Positions 13,983-20,945 of a stretch of DNA of 27,666 bases are shown piece after piece (the stretch's first letter is position 1; each line of letters opens with the position of its first letter). Source of the stretch: a virus. The DNA lies in IMG/VR virus record IMGVR_UViG_3300045741_000034, positions 1 to 27,666 of that record, one strand, 5' to 3'. The position numbers and the translations under genes are program-made. The notes under the pieces were generated by a model that had not been told where the DNA came from, did no database searches, and saw only the letters and a program-made list of their open reading frames with translations.

Positions 13983-14268
13983 TAGACGCCTCAGTTCCGG
14001 CCTCTTTAGGCGTCTGCGCTGCATCTAATACAGCCTTAGCCTTAGCTTCGTTGTCCAAAACATCTCTAGCTGTAGCTTCATTATACAGGCTGTCTAGGTT
14101 CTTGTACAACTCTTCCAGGCGGCGAGTGCTGCGTCGAATAGCATCTTCTAGCTGTCCGACTTCAAAACAAGCACGCGAATAGTCTTGCGTGATTATTTGT
14201 TTCTCTCGTGGCTCAACTGGTGTTGGCAGTTGAACCTGCTTCTTACGTTTGTCTTTAAAAAAGTTCAT
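13975..14268 (-). CDS. Small coiled-coil hypothetical protein
   Basis: 97 aa. Basic N-terminus NFFKDKRKKQ, then a long helix VGQLEDAIRRSTRRLEELYK with heptad-like Leu spacing, and an Ala-rich acidic tail. TAGGAG precedes the ATG, which overlaps the GNAT gene stop (ATGA). Function unknown; it is within the packaging cluster. Confidence 0.65.
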   Translation of the reverse strand: MNFFKDKRKKQVQLPTPVEPREKQIITQDYSRACFEVGQLEDAIRRSTRRLEELYKNLDSLYNEATARDVLDNEAKAKAVLDAAQTPKEAGTEASNG

Positions 14269-14735
14269 AGGGCTCCTACGAATGGGTTAAATAGTACTTC
14301 TGTACTAAATTTGGTTAAAAGTTTTTCGCCTTGGTTGGTGAGATGGGACACCTGCAAGGGTGTCAGCGCGCAGAGCGACTTGGCTATGCCCCGCCTACGC
14401 CACACCTTCTTTACATAGACGTAATGTAAAGTGCTAAGATCCTGACTAACAATGCTATATCCAATTATGACGTTAGGGTCATCCGGTAAACAGGCTATCT
14501 TCACCTTGTTTTTTACGCTATCGAACAGTGACTGCGCCATGATCTTATAGTTATCATAAAAAATTTTCATGGGGATACGAGTTATCCAGTTCACGGTGTG
14601 TTGTTTCTCCCCGCATCTGGTGCATTTGGGCTCAGCCTTATTACCGTAATAAAGGCTTTCTAGGAAAGAATGAATCACGAAATTCCTGTCCTCCGATACA
14701 GCGTCTCTAATGTGGTATAGGCCGTCAAATTTCAT
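14265..14735 (-). CDS. GNAT-family N-acetyltransferase
   Basis: 156 aa. The acetyl-CoA-binding core is visible as NVIIGYSIVS (beta 4), LHYVYVKKVWRRRGIAKSL (beta 4/5 and the R/Q-x-x-G-x-A loop, about 107-125). A CxxC pair (KCTRCGEK, 37-44) may bind a metal. Phage GNAT proteins are known near packaging genes of some podoviruses, but substrate cannot be read from sequence. It might acetylate host or virion proteins, or have a structural role. It overlaps genes on both sides by 4 nt. Confidence 0.75.
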   Translation of the reverse strand: MKFDGLYHIRDAVSEDRNFVIHSFLESLYYGNKAEPKCTRCGEKQHTVNWITRIPMKIFYDNYKIMAQSLFDSVKNKVKIACLPDDPNVIIGYSIVSQDLSTLHYVYVKKVWRRRGIAKSLCALTPLQVSHLTNQGEKLLTKFSTEVLFNPFVGAL

Positions 14736-15103
14736 TTAATGTACATTGCTTTCATTTTAGCTTTTAGCTGCTTTATCACAGTTTTTACTTCTTGTTCTTT
14801 GTTTTTCTTGTTCTTTCTCAAACCTTCCGCTATCTCTAAAACAGTTAGTCCGTCTGAGTGTCCGGACCAAATCTGTCTATTTCTTTCAGAATCGAACTCA
14901 AAATCATTCAAGAACATTCTCGCCATATAGTAATATTCTTCCCTTCCTACTGTCTCTTTTCTTGCCTGCTCTGCTCTAAGTTGACTATAGCGTTTTAGCT
15001 TATGGTCTTTTGTCTCTGCATCATCAAACCCAGAATCTTTTAGTTTTTTCTGCCACTTAGCGTTTAGTTTTTTAAATTTGTCAGTTTCCCAAAAATTAGA
15101 CAT
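14732..15103 (-). CDS. Candidate terminase small subunit
   Basis: 123 aa from ATG 15103, chosen because GGAG precedes it by three bases and overlap with the upstream gene drops from 74 to 8 nt. The N-terminus is Lys/Trp-rich (SNFWETDKFKKLNAKWQKKL). The middle is helical (EEYYYMARMFLNDFEFDSER). The C-terminal SDGLTVLEIAEGLRKNKKNK looks like a helix-turn-helix, followed by a basic helix. Size, DNA-binding-like motif and location upstream of terL fit a small terminase, but three genes intervene and no family match was recognised. Confidence 0.5.
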   Translation of the reverse strand: MSNFWETDKFKKLNAKWQKKLKDSGFDDAETKDHKLKRYSQLRAEQARKETVGREEYYYMARMFLNDFEFDSERNRQIWSGHSDGLTVLEIAEGLRKNKKNKEQEVKTVIKQLKAKMKAMYIK

Positions 15104-15473
15104 TTTCTCCTGGAGTGACGGCAGTAGCTTCAGCCTTAGCGGCCTCTTGAGCCTTCTTTTGGAGCTCAAGTTGCGCTTGTTTTATGTCATAAAAAACCTG
15201 TCCTGCCACCTGTTTGGAGGCCGACGCGTACAGTCCATTAACAAAGTGTCGCTTTGGTACAAACCCTAGCTGTGTTTGGTACTTATTCTTAGCGGGCCCT
15301 AGATGCTGAACCATGCTGGCCAATGCGAATTTCATGGAGGTCTCATCTGCCAAAGGTCCTGCTAATTCAATAACTTCTGCGGACCATTTATCAAATTGAG
15401 TCAGCCCTCTAGGTAAAGGACTAGGAAAGTAGCTTAAAATCTGGTTTAAAATAAGCGTTAATTTTTTAATCAT
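15096..15473 (-). CDS. Conserved phage hypothetical protein
   Basis: 125 aa. ATG 15473 is preferred because AGAGAGGA (15482-15489) sits eight bases upstream, while the ATG at 15482 overlaps that site. A hydrophobic N-terminal stretch (KKLTLILNQILSYF) is followed by LPRGLTQFDKWSAEVIELAG and KFALASMVQHLGP, a pattern I recall from small proteins of many podoviruses, then an Ala/Glu/Lys-rich coiled tail. First gene of the packaging cluster after the divergent intergenic region. No biochemical function known to me. Confidence 0.65.
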   Translation of the reverse strand: MIKKLTLILNQILSYFPSPLPRGLTQFDKWSAEVIELAGPLADETSMKFALASMVQHLGPAKNKYQTQLGFVPKRHFVNGLYASASKQVAGQVFYDIKQAQLELQKKAQEAAKAEATAVTPGENV

Positions 15474-15492
15474 GTAAAACATCCTCTCTACA

Positions 15493-15526
15493 GTGTTAAT
15501 ATTACCACGGTCGTATCAAAATGCAA
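15493..15526 (-). promoter_or_regulatory. Candidate minus-strand promoter with overlapping palindrome
   Basis: Minus-strand TTGCAT (15521-15526), 16-bp spacer, TAATAT (15499-15504), about 10 nt upstream of the Shine-Dalgarno of the packaging cluster. The boxes are weak. A near-perfect 16-bp inverted repeat GTGTTAATATTACCAC (15493-15508, 14 of 16 positions symmetric) covers the -10, as an operator would. Late-operon start is plausible here because the plus-strand cassette interrupts the minus-strand genes. Confidence 0.35.
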
Positions 15527-15534
15527 CAATTATT

Positions 15535-15563
15535 TTAACTATTTTATAAATATATGATATTAT
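15535..15563 (+). promoter_or_regulatory. Candidate plus-strand promoter of the three-gene cassette
   Basis: TTAACT (15535-15540), 17-bp spacer, TATTAT (15558-15563), upstream of the gene at 15625. The whole 15520-15620 stretch is very AT-rich, so other -10 choices (for example near 15584) cannot be excluded. Confidence 0.35.
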
Positions 15564-15624
15564 TAGTTATTTAGTCCTAAAGTTTATATAAAAAGTGTCG
15601 ATAAGTAATATATCAGGAGGACAT

Positions 15625-15765
15625 ATGGAATACATGATAACTTTTTTAAACTTTAATAACAAACTCTGTTCCTATATAATAGAGTCTAGGGATTTAAGCG
15701 AGGCTATGCAAGTAGCTAAGATTCTATCTGCGGGCAGACCTGTAACTATAGTGGAGGTTTTATGA
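15625..15765 (+). CDS. Small hypothetical protein, 46 aa
   Basis: MEYMITFLNFNNKLCSYIIE, then RDLSEAMQVAKILSAGRPVT and IVEVL. A beta-beta-alpha-beta-like small protein with no family match. A strong AGGAGG sits four bases before ATG, and the stop overlaps the next start (ATGA). The perfect ribosome site and coupling make it very likely real despite its size. First gene of a plus-strand cassette opposing all the replication and packaging genes. Confidence 0.65.
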   Translation: MEYMITFLNFNNKLCSYIIESRDLSEAMQVAKILSAGRPVTIVEVL

Positions 15766-15917
15766 ACGATCTTTTCTTACCAATCGTATTCGTTATCCTG
15801 GGCATGTTGGCTATTGTAGCTTTAAGCGCTTTGCTCTCATGGATCGCTGGACCCGCTGCAGCATTAGTTATCGCCATTTTATTCTGGAGCAACAGTTCTA
15901 AGGAGGACTCAAAATGA
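15762..15917 (+). CDS. Small membrane protein with two hydrophobic segments
   Basis: 51 aa. Hydrophobic segments run over about residues 4-24 (LFLPIVFVILGMLAIVALSA) and 27-42 (WIAGPAAALVIAILFW), joined by a very short turn, with a charged C-terminus SSKEDSK. GGAGG precedes the ATG, and both ends overlap neighbours by 4 nt. The shape, a tiny protein with two membrane spans, is shared by some holins and by phage early membrane proteins. No lysin is nearby, so holin is only one possibility. It acts presumably in the cytoplasmic membrane. Confidence 0.7.
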   Translation: MNDLFLPIVFVILGMLAIVALSALLSWIAGPAAALVIAILFWSNSSKEDSK

Positions 15918-16099
15918 AAGAAGTAATAAAGTTTGAATTGCAGTTGAGACGTTTAAACAAACAGATTAAATCTGCTATAAACAACAACGACGCGCATCTA
16001 GTGGCTGGTTTGTACAGAGCTAGAACAGAAGTCTTGCTAAGCCTAGTAGAGGCACAGAGAAAAGTAATCAACGGAAGATTCTCATGGCTAGCAGGATGA
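15914..16099 (+). CDS. Small helical hypothetical protein, 61 aa
   Basis: Begins MKEVIKFELQLRRLNKQIKS and continues as an almost continuous basic amphipathic helix or coiled coil ending NGRFSWLAG. AAGGAGG precedes ATG by seven bases, and the start overlaps the preceding stop (ATGA). The stop abuts the stop of the DNA polymerase gene on the other strand with no gap and no visible terminator. No family recognised. Confidence 0.7.
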   Translation: MKEVIKFELQLRRLNKQIKSAINNNDAHLVAGLYRARTEVLLSLVEAQRKVINGRFSWLAG

Positions 16100-18187
16100 T
16101 TATTTTAATCCACCAATTGATTTCGCAGTGTGAGGTATGGCTTCTAGGGACACTCCTGGAAGCTCTACCGCTGTTTCCATTGCATTCTGTAGTAATAGTT
16201 CTACTGAAGATGCATCAGATTCTTCGCACTCTACTATGATCTCATCGTGTATCTGCGACACTATGCTACAGACGATTCCGGCCTGCTTAGTGTCATTATA
16301 GAATTTAATCATAGCGCGATTGCATATAGAAGCAGCGGTACTCTGAATTCTGTGGTTAACTGACAAATTCAGTATATTCCTGGCCTCATACGGTAAATCC
16401 TCACACTTGCCGTATAGCTTATCAAACTTCTTAGCTTCCGGCAGCCTGCGAGGTCGTCCAAATATACTAGTCACATAACCTTGTTTTTTAACTTGAGCGT
16501 GCGACTCGTCTATCATGCTCTTAACTCCAGAGAATTTCTCAAAATACGCATCTATGATATCTTGTGTATCCGCCACACACTTTCCTATCATACTAGACAG
16601 CCTGCGCGCAGTGGCCCCGTAAGTACTAGCCAAGGCTATCTCTTTGGTCATTTTACGCTCCTTGGGATACTTAACGCCAAATGCATCAGGGCTGCCGTCT
16701 TTGTATGGCTTGGCGTCGTAGCAGTCGAACACTGGGATGCCGATGGCAGAATAGAAGTCCTGGTCTGATTTAAACGCTGCCAATAAGTTCTTGTCTCCGG
16801 ACACCGCTGCAAACACCCTGGGCTCTAGCTGGCTGAAGTCTGAGCCAACGAACACCTTGCCGGGCCTAGCTACGAAACAATTCTTAATACGCTTATCGTC
16901 ACGCGGGAGATTTTGGAAGTTAGGATTAACGCTGGAGTACCTACCTGCGGTAGTTCCGTGCTGTAGGAATCCCGGCTGGATGACGCCGTACCTGATCCTA
17001 GACTCTATACCTTCTATGTAAGTCGATAAGATCTTCTCGTTCTTTTTAAGCTTAAGGAGAGACGCTATCCATTTATATTGTGGCGCATGGTGCCCTAGTA
17101 TCTTATTATTGCACTCAATATACGCAAAGGGCGACTTATATTTTTGTGCGCTAATCTTCTTACCATTGTGGATGTAACCAGGTCGTCTAATTGTTCCTTC
17201 TCTTCTCTTGGCCTCATCTAAGAAGATATTTCTGGCTTTTTGATGATGTGGGAGGGGGAGGCCCATTTCTTTACACGCCTCCTTGCCGGCTTTGGTCAAT
17301 GATCCGAACTCCAGTTCCATCTCGCCGAACAGAAGCCAGCTTAGCTGTTGATTGGAATTTATATTGAACGTCGTCTTAGCTGAGGTGCCCGGGTACTTTG
17401 ATCTAATTTTGTGCTGGATTTCATTGTTTATGAAGGTCTTTAGTTCCTCGCACTCCGCCTCTAGCGTTTTTTTCAGCGTGGTCAGGCCTTCTACGTCGAC
17501 TTTCAGTCCAGTAGTATTGAGTTGGTATGTAGGACCTTTCAACAAAGGCATGCTCTCGTCTTCATAGAAGAACTTGTCTAGTTTTTGTTCATATAGCTCT
17601 GGTACCAGGTCTAGGAACAATCTATAAGTCAGCCACGCGTCTTTAGCGCCGTACTTAGCTAGTACGCTGCTGTTAGCCTTATACAGCTCAAAATGATCCT
17701 TAGTGATCAGACCGCCGTTCTCGGCTACTGAGACTTTCATCTCTTTAGCCTCTGCGTCGGCGCTCTCACCGTACATCTCGACAGCCAAAGACTTTAGGCC
17801 GCAAGATCGGTTCTCGTTAAGAATATGCGCTAAAATCATTGTATCAGTATGTAAACTGTCAATAAGATTAACCTTAAAAAAGTTCTCGGCTATCATACAG
17901 TCATAAACGGCATTATGCATTATAGTCTGTTTTTTAGATAATAAAACGACTAATTCCTTGACTTTATCCGTCAGGCCTAGTCTCAGTAAGGATTTAGACG
18001 TCTTATCCCATTCAGCCAACACGATGTAGTAGGCATGAGACTCCTCAGCGCACACCGAAACGCCGACTACCTCAGAATCTTTAGCTAAACCAGTCGTTTC
18101 ACAGTCATACGCAATGAAGTCTTTGTCTTGTAAGTACCGTATCAGATCATCAATGGCTTTTGGAGTCTTTATTGTTATCAGTTGCAC
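16100..18187 (-). CDS. polA: DNA polymerase, family A, with 3'-5' exonuclease
   Basis: 695 aa from GTG 18187, preferred because TTGGAGG lies six bases upstream; an ATG nine codons earlier has no ribosome site. The exonuclease domain shows Exo I YDCETTG (D28/E30), Exo II HNAVYD (about 91-96) and Exo III YGAKD (about 179-183). There is no 5' nuclease domain. The polymerase domain shows TTAGRYSS (about 412-419), motif A GSDFSQLEPRV (D450), motif B RKMTKEIALASTYG (K515, Y523) and motif C QIHDE (H647-E649). The position equivalent to E. coli Phe762 is Leu, and motif A has E-P-R in place of the usual E-L/I-R. It is the phage replicase, encoded after the helicase with a 38-nt overlap. Confidence 0.95.
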   Translation of the reverse strand: MQLITIKTPKAIDDLIRYLQDKDFIAYDCETTGLAKDSEVVGVSVCAEESHAYYIVLAEWDKTSKSLLRLGLTDKVKELVVLLSKKQTIMHNAVYDCMIAENFFKVNLIDSLHTDTMILAHILNENRSCGLKSLAVEMYGESADAEAKEMKVSVAENGGLITKDHFELYKANSSVLAKYGAKDAWLTYRLFLDLVPELYEQKLDKFFYEDESMPLLKGPTYQLNTTGLKVDVEGLTTLKKTLEAECEELKTFINNEIQHKIRSKYPGTSAKTTFNINSNQQLSWLLFGEMELEFGSLTKAGKEACKEMGLPLPHHQKARNIFLDEAKRREGTIRRPGYIHNGKKISAQKYKSPFAYIECNNKILGHHAPQYKWIASLLKLKKNEKILSTYIEGIESRIRYGVIQPGFLQHGTTAGRYSSVNPNFQNLPRDDKRIKNCFVARPGKVFVGSDFSQLEPRVFAAVSGDKNLLAAFKSDQDFYSAIGIPVFDCYDAKPYKDGSPDAFGVKYPKERKMTKEIALASTYGATARRLSSMIGKCVADTQDIIDAYFEKFSGVKSMIDESHAQVKKQGYVTSIFGRPRRLPEAKKFDKLYGKCEDLPYEARNILNLSVNHRIQSTAASICNRAMIKFYNDTKQAGIVCSIVSQIHDEIIVECEESDASSVELLLQNAMETAVELPGVSLEAIPHTAKSIGGLK

Positions 18188-19988
18188 TTTCAGCCTCCAA
18201 TCGTCTTGACTCATAAGGTACTATATCAGTTTTCTTGTCCGCTTTCCTTAAATTATTAGTCACGTTATAAAAGAATTCAGCTGACTTTTCCTCGTCTTGG
18301 GTCATCTCTCTTAGCCGCTCGGTTTCAGGATCAAAGAACAGCTGGTACCTTATGTCTTCTTTAATCACATCTTTATTCTGCTTCTTGTGACGTATCTTTA
18401 CAAACTTTAGCGCCATTATGGTAGGAGCGCCTTGGTTATAGGCGCGTTTTAAAGGTTGCCATAGACATAGGCAGTAGTCCACGAAGGACTCAAAGAACAC
18501 TGTTCCGTAGGCCGCGTCCTTATCTAGTTCCAGGTCGCCGATGCCAGCCTTGCCTCTGTTGGTCTGCGATAACATTATCAGCATTACGTTGAGTCTTACA
18601 GCCAATGACTTCATTTCACGACACACGCCTATCAGGCCGTCATTCTCTCCATTCTTAGTCTCCTTGGCCAGAACTCCGATGTGGTCAACTACACACGCTC
18701 CTACTTTTTTACTGGCTTGTTTCTCAAACGCAGTTATGTGGTCCTCTATGGTCTTTAGGCTGAAATTGTTATAGGTCCCGTCATCATTGTAATTAGATAT
18801 GATGTGGATTCTATCAAACAATGACGTATCCTCTCCACATATTGTTTTGATTCTTGACGCCACTTCTCCAGACGGCTGCTCTAGACTAAAGAAGAAATGA
18901 TGATAGTCTGGATTATTCCTAGAGAACCATAGGAACATATTCAAAGTCAAGGTAGTCTTACCAACTCCAGAGCCCCCGATTAGGCCGATCACCTGCCCTA
19001 GCCTAAATCCGTGCTCAGTGTCGTCTACCAGTCTATGACATGGAAATCTTTTGCCTTTTATCGTATCGTCCCCCTTGCTGAGGATCTCCCTAACTGTAGG
19101 AGACGTGCAGATTTTATTCTCTTCAAAGGTCCATATTTTCTCTACTATGTTATGGGCGTAGCTATACCTGTGGCCAGGGGCACGCTGCATAGCCTTATGG
19201 CTATTATAAAGCACGTTCATGGCTTCTTCTTTAGTGAAGTCATTGGCCAACATGATATGACCGAGCCTAAAGTCGCCTCCGCTTCTGTCGTCTCTCAATT
19301 CAGAGAATAACTTATTGACTTCTTTATTCTTTTTAAGAAGTTTGCCGAATTTATCTGGAAGTCTTCCAGAGATCTTAGGCAGGTCTTCTATATCATTTAT
19401 TCTATTGTAGTGGTGTTGACAAAATTGTTCGTCTTCTATTCTTATAGCAGGTATAAGCTTATCTAATTGTTCGGACGTATATTCTACGTTATCCTCATAC
19501 AAGAGCTCACAGGCTTTAGGCTCTTCTTGTTTATTATTCAAATATCCAGGGACTCGCATCAGCTGGCAGATCATGCCTGTAGCTTCATCCGTATTGAATA
19601 GCCGACATAATCTACGTTGGAATCTGAGATAGCTAATCGCATCTAAGTCCGTTACTTTCCAGTACGCATGTACCCCATTTCCAGAGTCTACTATCCTAGT
19701 TGGAGGCAAGTTTTCGTTCTTGAATAGCTCTTCTATGAAAGCCTCTTTGTTTACGTAGCCGGCGGCCTTGTGGTCACAGTCTACGAACACCCACTTGAAC
19801 GTGTCAATGTCTCGTCCCTCTACTGTGGAACCCGAGTAAACGCTTGGATAGTTTGGCCATGTGTATATATTATAGCCTTTAGAGTTTAGCTCGACGAGTT
19901 GCTCGTCTGAAAACTCTCCTTCTAAAACCTTCTTAGCTGTAGGATCTTTTAGCAGTAACCATTCAGGAGCAATTAAACGACAAAGCAT
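18150..19988 (-). CDS. Primase-helicase: AEP-type primase domain plus DnaB-type helicase
   Basis: 612 aa. The N-terminal part carries archaeo-eukaryotic primase motifs: FVDCD (D70/D72), DSGNGVHAYW (101-110, His107) and RVPGYLNNK (145-153), the last as in RepB/DUF3987-type primases. There is no TOPRIM or zinc-binding domain as in T7 gp4. The C-terminal part is a RecA-fold helicase: Walker A IGGSGVGKTT (337-346), an SLEQPSGEVASR helix, Walker B ACVVDHIG (D435) and LSQTNRGKAG with Gln475, then a DnaB-like C-terminus. It would unwind and prime DNA for the polymerase encoded next. AGGAGG lies three bases before ATG, and the leader contains two hairpins. Confidence 0.9.
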   Translation of the reverse strand: MLCRLIAPEWLLLKDPTAKKVLEGEFSDEQLVELNSKGYNIYTWPNYPSVYSGSTVEGRDIDTFKWVFVDCDHKAAGYVNKEAFIEELFKNENLPPTRIVDSGNGVHAYWKVTDLDAISYLRFQRRLCRLFNTDEATGMICQLMRVPGYLNNKQEEPKACELLYEDNVEYTSEQLDKLIPAIRIEDEQFCQHHYNRINDIEDLPKISGRLPDKFGKLLKKNKEVNKLFSELRDDRSGGDFRLGHIMLANDFTKEEAMNVLYNSHKAMQRAPGHRYSYAHNIVEKIWTFEENKICTSPTVREILSKGDDTIKGKRFPCHRLVDDTEHGFRLGQVIGLIGGSGVGKTTLTLNMFLWFSRNNPDYHHFFFSLEQPSGEVASRIKTICGEDTSLFDRIHIISNYNDDGTYNNFSLKTIEDHITAFEKQASKKVGACVVDHIGVLAKETKNGENDGLIGVCREMKSLAVRLNVMLIMLSQTNRGKAGIGDLELDKDAAYGTVFFESFVDYCLCLWQPLKRAYNQGAPTIMALKFVKIRHKKQNKDVIKEDIRYQLFFDPETERLREMTQDEEKSAEFFYNVTNNLRKADKKTDIVPYESRRLEAESATDNNKDSKSH

Positions 19989-20002
19989 GTTCCTCCTAAA
20001 AT

Positions 20003-20028
20003 GCCCCAGGGAAGGAGAGCCCCGGGGC
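20003..20028 (-). promoter_or_regulatory. Strong GC-rich hairpin in the primase-helicase leader
   Basis: Minus-strand GCCCCGGGG, 8-nt loop, CCCTGGGGC (9-bp stem with one G-U), followed by ATTTTAGGAGG. The short U-run is weak for a terminator, and the hairpin stands directly before the helicase ribosome site. It could be a leaky terminator, an attenuator or an RNA processing/stability element that sets the ratio of SSB to helicase. Confidence 0.6.
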
Positions 20029-20030
20029 CA

Positions 20031-20045
20031 AACCAGTGACTGGTT
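20031..20045 (-). repeat. Perfect inverted repeat at the SSB stop codon
   Basis: AACCAG-TCA-CTGGTT on the minus strand, a perfect 6-bp stem that includes the SSB stop codon region, immediately followed by the GC-rich hairpin. Together they form a tandem hairpin block of about 45 nt. A protein operator is an alternative reading. Confidence 0.6.
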
Positions 20046-20553
20046 AATTCTTTTTACCTTTTAGCAAAGCATTAACTTTAGCAGAACGTTCGGCAGCAGA
20101 CAGAGCCGGTCGGACAGTCTCTTCGGAAGAATCTCCATTGTCATATCCGCCCTCATAGTCATCGCCGCCGTCAAACTCTTCTTCAGAAGAAGAGGACTCG
20201 CTAGGAGCTAGGCTAGAAACGTCGATAACGTTGTCTGGATCTTGTTCGACATCGTATCTATACATATCGCCGTTTGGTGTTTTGGTCATACCCACGTGGG
20301 TAATACGAGTTATGGCACCAATCTGGGCACTGCTAAGCTTTCTGTCCATGTCCGTCTTGCCCCAAACTCCTAGGTTGCCCTGAGCGGTCTGGAGAAAGTG
20401 CAAATTGCTGTCACCTCGAGCGCCAGTAACAACTCGTTTTCCGAGATAGTAGCCTTCTACTTGGTTAGGGTTAGTTTTTCCTGTCTTCTTGTCTCTACCG
20501 CCTACTGCAGTAGTCTTGTCCGCGTCTAACGACTGAATCTTCTTGTACGACAT
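20044..20553 (-). CDS. ssb: Single-stranded DNA-binding protein (phage OB-fold type)
   Basis: 169 aa. Conserved phage SSB features: MSYKKIQSLDADKTTAVGG, NQVEGYYLGKRVV, LHFLQTAQGNLGVWGKTDMD (about 51-70) and ITRITHVGM, a five-strand OB-fold pattern. An acidic Ser/Glu/Asp-rich region (about 117-147) follows, but the protein ends in a basic tail (SAKVNALLKGKKN) rather than the acidic tip of bacterial SSB. It coats single strands during replication and recombination and probably contacts polymerase and helicase. GAGGAG precedes the ATG, which overlaps the HAD gene stop. Confidence 0.82.
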   Translation of the reverse strand: MSYKKIQSLDADKTTAVGGRDKKTGKTNPNQVEGYYLGKRVVTGARGDSNLHFLQTAQGNLGVWGKTDMDRKLSSAQIGAITRITHVGMTKTPNGDMYRYDVEQDPDNVIDVSSLAPSESSSSEEEFDGGDDYEGGYDNGDSSEETVRPALSAAERSAKVNALLKGKKN

Positions 20554-20945
20554 TATAACTCCTCTGTTATATGTTTATATTTAGTGTCGGGTCCGATATA
20601 GATCCGATCTTTAAGCCAAAGAGAAACATCTTTATCATCTAAATAAACTAAAGGTTTAGACATAATCTGACTAACGTAACTCTTAAGTCCAAGAGCTAAA
20701 ATTACAGCGGTAGCCCACTCATGCCCACCTCGGCTCCAGACTATAGTATAAGCGCCCCTGCTATATTCTTCTTTTAGAAGTCTGATCATAGCTAAATTCT
20801 TGCGCAATATGATTTTACGTCTAGACAGCGGATCATCGATCTCAATCAGTTCAGACTTAGGTACTGTGGCTGAACTGTAATCATGCATAACAAGCGTATC
20901 GTCGACGTCTACTGGAATGATTCTTTCACTCTGAACTACCCTCAT
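20553..20945 (-). CDS. HAD-superfamily hydrolase (phosphatase)
   Basis: 130 aa. Motif I is PVDVDDTLVMH (D13 nucleophile and D15 by the D-x-D-T pattern), motif II is IVWSRGG (about 68-74, Ser/Thr position) and motif IV-like KPLVYLDDKD (about 97-106), with Lys97 as a likely motif III lysine. A minimal cap-less HAD phosphatase of phage size. In a cluster with a dNTP diphosphohydrolase-like gene it may act on nucleotides, which is inference. It overlaps neighbours by 1 and 4 nt. Confidence 0.8.
   Translation of the reverse strand: MRVVQSERIIPVDVDDTLVMHDYSSATVPKSELIEIDDPLSRRKIILRKNLAMIRLLKEEYSRGAYTIVWSRGGHEWATAVILALGLKSYVSQIMSKPLVYLDDKDVSLWLKDRIYIGPDTKYKHITEEL

Noticed and set aside
13606-14028. 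140-aa plus-strand ORF opposite terL and its upstream gene
   Set aside because: It lies antisense to well-supported minus-strand genes, has no ribosome site and no recognisable protein features.
18188-18214. ATG at 18214 as the polymerase start
   Set aside because: It has no ribosome site and gives a longer overlap with the helicase gene, while GTG 18187 has TTGGAGG at ideal spacing.
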